DNA of 34,250 bases. Origin: Colimorpha sp045576855 (lineage in GTDB: Bacteria > Bacteroidota > Bacteroidia > Bacteroidales > P3). This document shows positions 30,869 through 34,250 of this stretch, in pieces. The notes under the pieces were generated by a model. It had not been told where the DNA came from. It worked only from the letters and a program-made list of their open reading frames with translations, and ran no database searches. Each line of letters opens with the position of its first letter. Positions within the stretch are counted from its first letter, which is position 1. Made by a program: the position numbers and the translations under genes. Location of the stretch: contig JAZNHG010000033.1 of NCBI GenBank assembly GCA_045576855.1, forward strand, positions 1 through 34,250, written 5' to 3'.

Positions 30869-32542
30869 ATGAAGAGTCTGTGGCCAAAACGCTATGTTTG
30901 CACCCGTGTGTTTTTCATTCTGAATTCTTTATTCTTAATCACTTCCTGCGCCAAGCAGGGCTACCCCAGCGGCGGCCCCAAGGACGCGACGCCCCCCAAG
31001 GCACTCGACGCCAAGCCGGCCAACGAGAGCCGCCACTTCGCCGCGCGCGAGTTCTACATCCCGTTCGACGAGTACGTGGTGCTCAAGAATGCGGACGACA
31101 ACGTGCTTGTGTCGCCCCCCATGCAGCAGAAGCCGGAGTACACCACCAAGGGCCGCGGCGTGCTGGTGCGCCTGAAGGACACGCTGCAGCCCAACACCAC
31201 CTACCTCTTCCAGTTCAAGGAGGCCATCGCCGACTTCACCGAAGGCAATGTGCTGCCAAGCTACGAGTACGTCTTCTCGACCGGCGAGGCTATGGACACC
31301 CTGATGCTGGCCGGCAGCGTGGAGTCGTCGCGCGACGGCAAGCCGTGGAAGGAGACCCTCAGCGTGCTGGCCTACCGCCCGGCCGACACGGTGCCCGCCT
31401 ACGTCACCCGCACCGACAAGGAGGGCCGCTTCGCCTTCCACTACATCCCCGCGGGCAGCTACCGACTGGTGGCCCTCGAGGACAAGAACAAGAACCTGCG
31501 CATCGACAGCACCGAGGCCGTGGCCTGGGACACCACCCTCACGGCGGCCACCGACAGCATAGACAGCACGCGCACCAGCCGCCTCTATATCTCGTCCCCC
31601 GACCGCAGCCGCCAGCGCCTGCTGAAGGCCGAGTTCCGTGCCCGCGGCCATATCGTCGTCAGCACCCTGCACCCCATGCGCAACCCGCGCCTCGAAGGCG
31701 AGCCCCTGGAGTGGCGGCAGAACGCCAAAGGCGACACCCTACGCATCTGGTGCCTCAATGAGCAGTGCGACTCCACCGTGCTCATCCTCAGCACCGACGA
31801 GGGGCTGCACGACACGCTGAAGCTGCGCTACCGCCAGCCCGCGGGCAAGGGGCGGCGCGGCAACCAGGCACAGCCCAAGACACCCCTGGCCCAAGCCCTC
31901 TGCGACGGCACCAAGGCATACTACGACAGTCTGATGCTGGCCTTCAGTGCCCCCGTGCATCCGCTGGCCGCCCGTCCGATGGCCGAGGTGATGCATCTGA
32001 AGGACAGCACCGTGGGCCGCTGCGCCATCCTGCTTGACAGCACCGGCCTCGCCGCCCGCCTCGACACAGCGCTACGCTCGGGCGAGGAATACCAGATACG
32101 GCTGACAGACAGCCTCTTCGCCGACCTCTACGGCCACCCGTCGGACAGCCTCCGCTTCCGGGCCACCCCGCGCGACTACGGCATCCTGACGCTCCACGTC
32201 GAGAACCGCACCGGCCACCCGCTCCTGATCGAGGTGCTGGACGCCAAAGACACCGTCGTGCAATCCGCCACTCTCCCCTCCCCGCACTCCACCCTCCGCT
32301 TTGCCCACCTGCCGGCCGGCGACTACCGTCTGCGCGCCGTGGCGGACCGCGACAGCAACGGCCGCTGGACCACGGGCGACTACCTCTTGGGGCGCCAACC
32401 CGAGGAGCACTACCTCTTCGAGAAAACGCTCAACCTGCGCGAGAAATGGGAACTGGAGGAGCGCTGGAGCGTGGGCAAGCCAGGCCACAAGCGGGTGCCT
32501 CTCCCGTCCGCGGGACTGCAAGGACGGCTTCTCCAGCCCTGA
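30869..32542 (+). CDS. Lipoprotein with bacterial Ig-like domain
   Basis: With the ATG at 30869 the protein is 557 aa: a basic start (MKSLWPKRYVCTR), hydrophobic core FFILNSLFLI and lipobox ITSC, so it is lipid-anchored in the envelope. The mature start KQGYPSGGPKDATPPKAL and an Ig-like (Big_5-type) domain (about 50-140; IPFDEYVVLKN, LQPNTTYLFQFKEAIADFTEGN, YEYVFSTG) match a conserved Bacteroidota lipoprotein family. Further beta domains follow (GSYRLVALEDKNKNLRIDSTEA, GDYRLRAVADRDSNGRWTTGDYL). An ATG at 30827 is in frame, but it would translate the heptad repeat (MKNEELRIKN). The hydrophobic core itself is encoded by an inverted heptad array at 30915-30942. The protein's partner and role are unknown. 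Confidence 0.85.
   Translation: MKSLWPKRYVCTRVFFILNSLFLITSCAKQGYPSGGPKDATPPKALDAKPANESRHFAAREFYIPFDEYVVLKNADDNVLVSPPMQQKPEYTTKGRGVLVRLKDTLQPNTTYLFQFKEAIADFTEGNVLPSYEYVFSTGEAMDTLMLAGSVESSRDGKPWKETLSVLAYRPADTVPAYVTRTDKEGRFAFHYIPAGSYRLVALEDKNKNLRIDSTEAVAWDTTLTAATDSIDSTRTSRLYISSPDRSRQRLLKAEFRARGHIVVSTLHPMRNPRLEGEPLEWRQNAKGDTLRIWCLNEQCDSTVLILSTDEGLHDTLKLRYRQPAGKGRRGNQAQPKTPLAQALCDGTKAYYDSLMLAFSAPVHPLAARPMAEVMHLKDSTVGRCAILLDSTGLAARLDTALRSGEEYQIRLTDSLFADLYGHPSDSLRFRATPRDYGILTLHVENRTGHPLLIEVLDAKDTVVQSATLPSPHSTLRFAHLPAGDYRLRAVADRDSNGRWTTGDYLLGRQPEEHYLFEKTLNLREKWELEERWSVGKPGHKRVPLPSAGLQGRLLQP
30915..30942. repeat. Inverted 7-bp-period repeat inside a signal peptide coding region
   Basis: TCATTCT, GAATTCT, TTATTCT and TAATCAC are, on the opposite strand, the AGAATTA-type heptads found at 30824-30858. 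They encode the FILNSLFLI core of the lipoprotein signal peptide. Confidence 0.8.
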
Positions 32543-32566
32543 AAATGTTAAAAAAGGCGGGGCATC

Positions 32567-32600
32567 TGTAAAAAAAGAGCCGTTTTTGCGGTCTTATATA
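32567..32600 (+). promoter_or_regulatory. Possible autoregulated ECF promoter
   Basis: TGTAA followed by an A-run (32567-32577) and GCGGTCTTATATA (32588-32600) lie 25-55 bases before the ECF sigma gene. This resembles the A/T-rich -35 and GTCTTATA-like -10 seen before self-regulated ECF genes in Bacteroidota. It lacks TAnnTTTG. The assignment is from resemblance only. Confidence 0.35.
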
Positions 32601-32622
32601 ATAGACGAGACCGAACAACGTC

Positions 32623-33147
32623 ATGGACGATGCCCTGCATACCGAACCCCACATACGCTTTCGCGCGCTGTGGAAGCGTTATGAGTCGCTGGTGCGATGG
32701 CGCTGCCTGCTGGCAGCACATGGCCATGTAGAGCGCGCCTGCGACTACGTGCAGGAAGCCGCCCTGCGGCTCATCCAGCGCTGCGACACCCTGGCCGGTG
32801 CGGCGCTGCCACAGACAGAGCGCGCATGGGTGCTGCGCGTGGTACGCTCGGCCATCGCCGATGCCCGCGCCGCCCTCGACGCACCCACCACCTCGCTCGA
32901 CGCCCAAGCCCTGCGCGACACCCTGGCCGACGACGACACCGCCGCCCGGCTACGCGAGACCATCGACGACCTCATGCCCGCGCTCACCGCCGAAGAACGG
33001 CAATTCATGGAGCTATACCTCGAAGGCTACGACATCGACGACCTGGCCACCATCTACGGCCTCACCTATGCCGCCACCGCCACCCGCCTCACGCGGCTGC
33101 GGCAGAAGCTGGCCCAACGGGCCCGACAACTGCACTATATCGAATAA
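32623..33147 (+). CDS. ECF-family RNA polymerase sigma factor
   Basis: The 174-aa protein has ECF size. Region 2 is degenerate (RFRALWKRYESLVRWRCLLAAHGHVERACDYVQEAALRLIQR), a linker (DAPTTSLDAQALRD) follows, and region 4 is clear (LTAEERQFMELYLEGYDIDDLATIYGL, then TRLTRLRQKLAQRARQL). It would redirect RNA polymerase to a small set of genes, probably including this operon. The start ATG at 32623 fits family length. A single-pass membrane protein follows after 19 bases, the usual place of an anti-sigma factor. Confidence 0.88.
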   Translation: MDDALHTEPHIRFRALWKRYESLVRWRCLLAAHGHVERACDYVQEAALRLIQRCDTLAGAALPQTERAWVLRVVRSAIADARAALDAPTTSLDAQALRDTLADDDTAARLRETIDDLMPALTAEERQFMELYLEGYDIDDLATIYGLTYAATATRLTRLRQKLAQRARQLHYIE

Positions 33148-33166
33148 CCCATAACACACATACCCT

Positions 33167-33460
33167 ATGGAACGTAACAAAACATACCGCCCCTTCGCCC
33201 CCGAAGAGCTGAGCCAAGCCGTCCGCCAGACGCACCAGCAGCGCCTGCTGTCCGACATCGAGGGGCGCAGCCATCGGTGGGCCGACCGCATCCACACCTG
33301 GCGCCAGCTGGGCATCGCCTCCGTCGTGCTGGTCCTCCTTGCGGTCGCCACGCCCCCCGTCGTGGCGCAGGGCATGCCCAGCGTCCACGTACGGACCGAC
33401 TCGCCCACCCATCAGCAACACCCCGTTGTGCTGGCCAACGAAATCATCTCTCTGCTATGA
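33167..33460 (+). CDS. Single-pass membrane protein, possible anti-sigma factor
   Basis: The 97-aa protein has a charged cytoplasmic N-terminus (about 1-45, MERNKTYRPFAPEELSQAV, QQRLLSDIEGRSHRWADRI), one membrane segment (about 49-68, LGIASVVLVLLAVATPPVVA) and a short periplasmic tail. Position directly after an ECF sigma gene and the N-in topology suggest an anti-sigma factor, but no zinc-anti-sigma or FecR motif is visible. Its TGA overlaps the next ATG (ATGA). Confidence 0.65.
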   Translation: MERNKTYRPFAPEELSQAVRQTHQQRLLSDIEGRSHRWADRIHTWRQLGIASVVLVLLAVATPPVVAQGMPSVHVRTDSPTHQQHPVVLANEIISLL

Positions 33461-33924
33461 CACGGCGCAAGCGACATATCTTCTGGATGCTCTTCCCGCT
33501 GCTCTGCCTGCTGACGGTGGGTGCCTCGGCCGCCATCACCTACTGGCGGCACACGGTGCCGCTGAGCGAGTGCAGCGAGATATATCGCCACTACCGCAAG
33601 ACCCCCGGCATACGCGCCGCCTATATCCAGGATATGACCGTCGACGACACCATCCACTTCGACATGACCCTCCTCGAGGCCCGTGACTCCGCCACCTACG
33701 TCTGGCTGCTGCGCGACCTGGGGCAGTCCGAAGAGCGCATCCGGCACCAGATGGATAGGGTCAACGACGGCACCAACCACTGCTACACCGCCCCCTGCAA
33801 CGGCGAAATATCGTGCACCGTGCCCGGCAAACTGGAGGTAGCCTTCCTCCACCCCCACCGACCCGAGGACAAGACGTCCCTGATTATCCGCAGCATGCAT
33901 AAAGAAATCGAATTATCAAAATAA
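33457..33924 (+). CDS. Exported or anchored protein of unknown function
   Basis: The ATG at 33457 overlaps the previous stop and yields 155 aa; longer in-frame starts run through the upstream gene. The basic N-terminus (MTRRKRHIF) and hydrophobic helix (about 10-30, WMLFPLLCLLTVGASAAITYW) could be a signal anchor. The rest (SECSEIYRHYRKTPGIRAAYIQDM, a DSATYVWLLRDLG segment and a polar end) should lie in the periplasm and includes three cysteines. No family was recognised. It belongs to the ECF operon. Confidence 0.68.
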   Translation: MTRRKRHIFWMLFPLLCLLTVGASAAITYWRHTVPLSECSEIYRHYRKTPGIRAAYIQDMTVDDTIHFDMTLLEARDSATYVWLLRDLGQSEERIRHQMDRVNDGTNHCYTAPCNGEISCTVPGKLEVAFLHPHRPEDKTSLIIRSMHKEIELSK

Positions 33925-33936
33925 TAACTACGCACA

Positions 33937-34250
33937 ATGAAACACCTGATTTGCCATCTCTCACTCCTGACCCTGCTGGCCGCTTGGGCCGCCGGATGCC
34001 AGAAGACAGACCTGCAGGAGACATGTCCGCAGCCCGATGTCTACCTTCTCAGCTACTCCATCGACGCCTCTGTCGGCTGCGACACCCTGCATGGGCGGCA
34101 GGCCCTGGTCGAGAGGGTACAGACGCTGGTCGCCATGACCGATGACGGGCACAGCATCCGGATTTGGGAGCCAGACCGTGGACAAACACCACACACCAAG
34201 GAGGTGGTCACCTTCGACACCTGCAGCCGCGAGGTGGCCGACCAATGGGC
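33937..34250 (+). CDS. Lipoprotein of unknown function (cut by window end)
   Basis: From ATG 33937 an open frame of 104 codons reaches the window edge. The start (MKHLICHLSLLTLLAAWAAGC) is a lipoprotein signal with lipobox WAAGC. The mature part is polar with several cysteines (TCPQPDVYLLSYS, GCDTLHGRQALVERV, DTCSREVAD). It follows the previous gene by 12 bases and is probably the fourth member of the ECF operon. The visible part matches no family I know. Confidence 0.7.
   Translation, partial: MKHLICHLSLLTLLAAWAAGCQKTDLQETCPQPDVYLLSYSIDASVGCDTLHGRQALVERVQTLVAMTDDGHSIRIWEPDRGQTPHTKEVVTFDTCSREVADQW

Overview
The window comes from a GC-rich member of the Bacteroidota, most likely Bacteroidales. 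Three things point there. The -33/-7 promoters have the phylum's TTTG / TAnnTTTG form, seen at about ten places. Several secreted proteins end in type IX secretion (T9SS) sorting domains of type A (Por tail) or type B (gliding-motility C-terminal, CHU_C). Family-typical genes are present (LptB, RbfA, a class III sirtuin, a DUF7935-like protein, CreD with a winged-helix regulator). I cannot name the genus.

Layout. 1-3.1 kb: start of a secreted protein (-), a 53-aa ORF (+), then manC and lptB (-), for GDP-mannose synthesis and LPS export. 3.4-11.5 kb (+): recQ followed by two tandem paralogous giant T9SS type B surface proteins. 12-17.3 kb (+): a secreted M1 metallopeptidase with a T9SS tail, an outer-membrane-type protein, then a tight rbfA / FtsX-like permease / 42-aa lipoprotein / SprT-like operon. 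17.3-19.9 kb (+): an SMR (Gdx-like) exporter, acetate kinase and an unknown anchored protein. 20.0-20.4 kb: a scar where a truncated secreted-protein gene runs into a truncated ECF sigma gene. 20.7-23.7 kb (-): a membrane protein, a winged-helix regulator, creD and another membrane protein; both promoters share one inverted repeat. 23.9-26.2 kb: a strikingly AT-rich islet with a 51-aa membrane peptide, a zinc-ribbon/CFI-box protein, a 74-aa beta protein, an XRE regulator and a candidate structured RNA. 26.4-29.2 kb (+): an intact PCMD-like T9SS cargo and a PorE/OmpA-like protein. 29.6-32.5 kb (+): sirtuin, DUF7935-like protein and an Ig-like lipoprotein. 32.6-34.25 kb (+): an ECF sigma operon cut by the window end.

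How it fits together. Much of the window concerns the cell surface: LPS export, lipoprotein handling, T9SS cargo and a possible T9SS-associated OmpA protein. No T9SS core gene was seen.

The least explained signals are non-coding. Spacers carry tandem repeats with a strict 7-bp or 11-bp period but different sequences, and one 7-bp array encodes the hydrophobic core of a lipoprotein signal peptide. The AT-rich islet contains a strong long-range hairpin with competing pairings followed by a U-run, plus two related 35-bp leader repeats. The 20-kb scar shows a 13-bp microhomology junction. No tRNA, rRNA, CRISPR array or intact insertion sequence was recognised.
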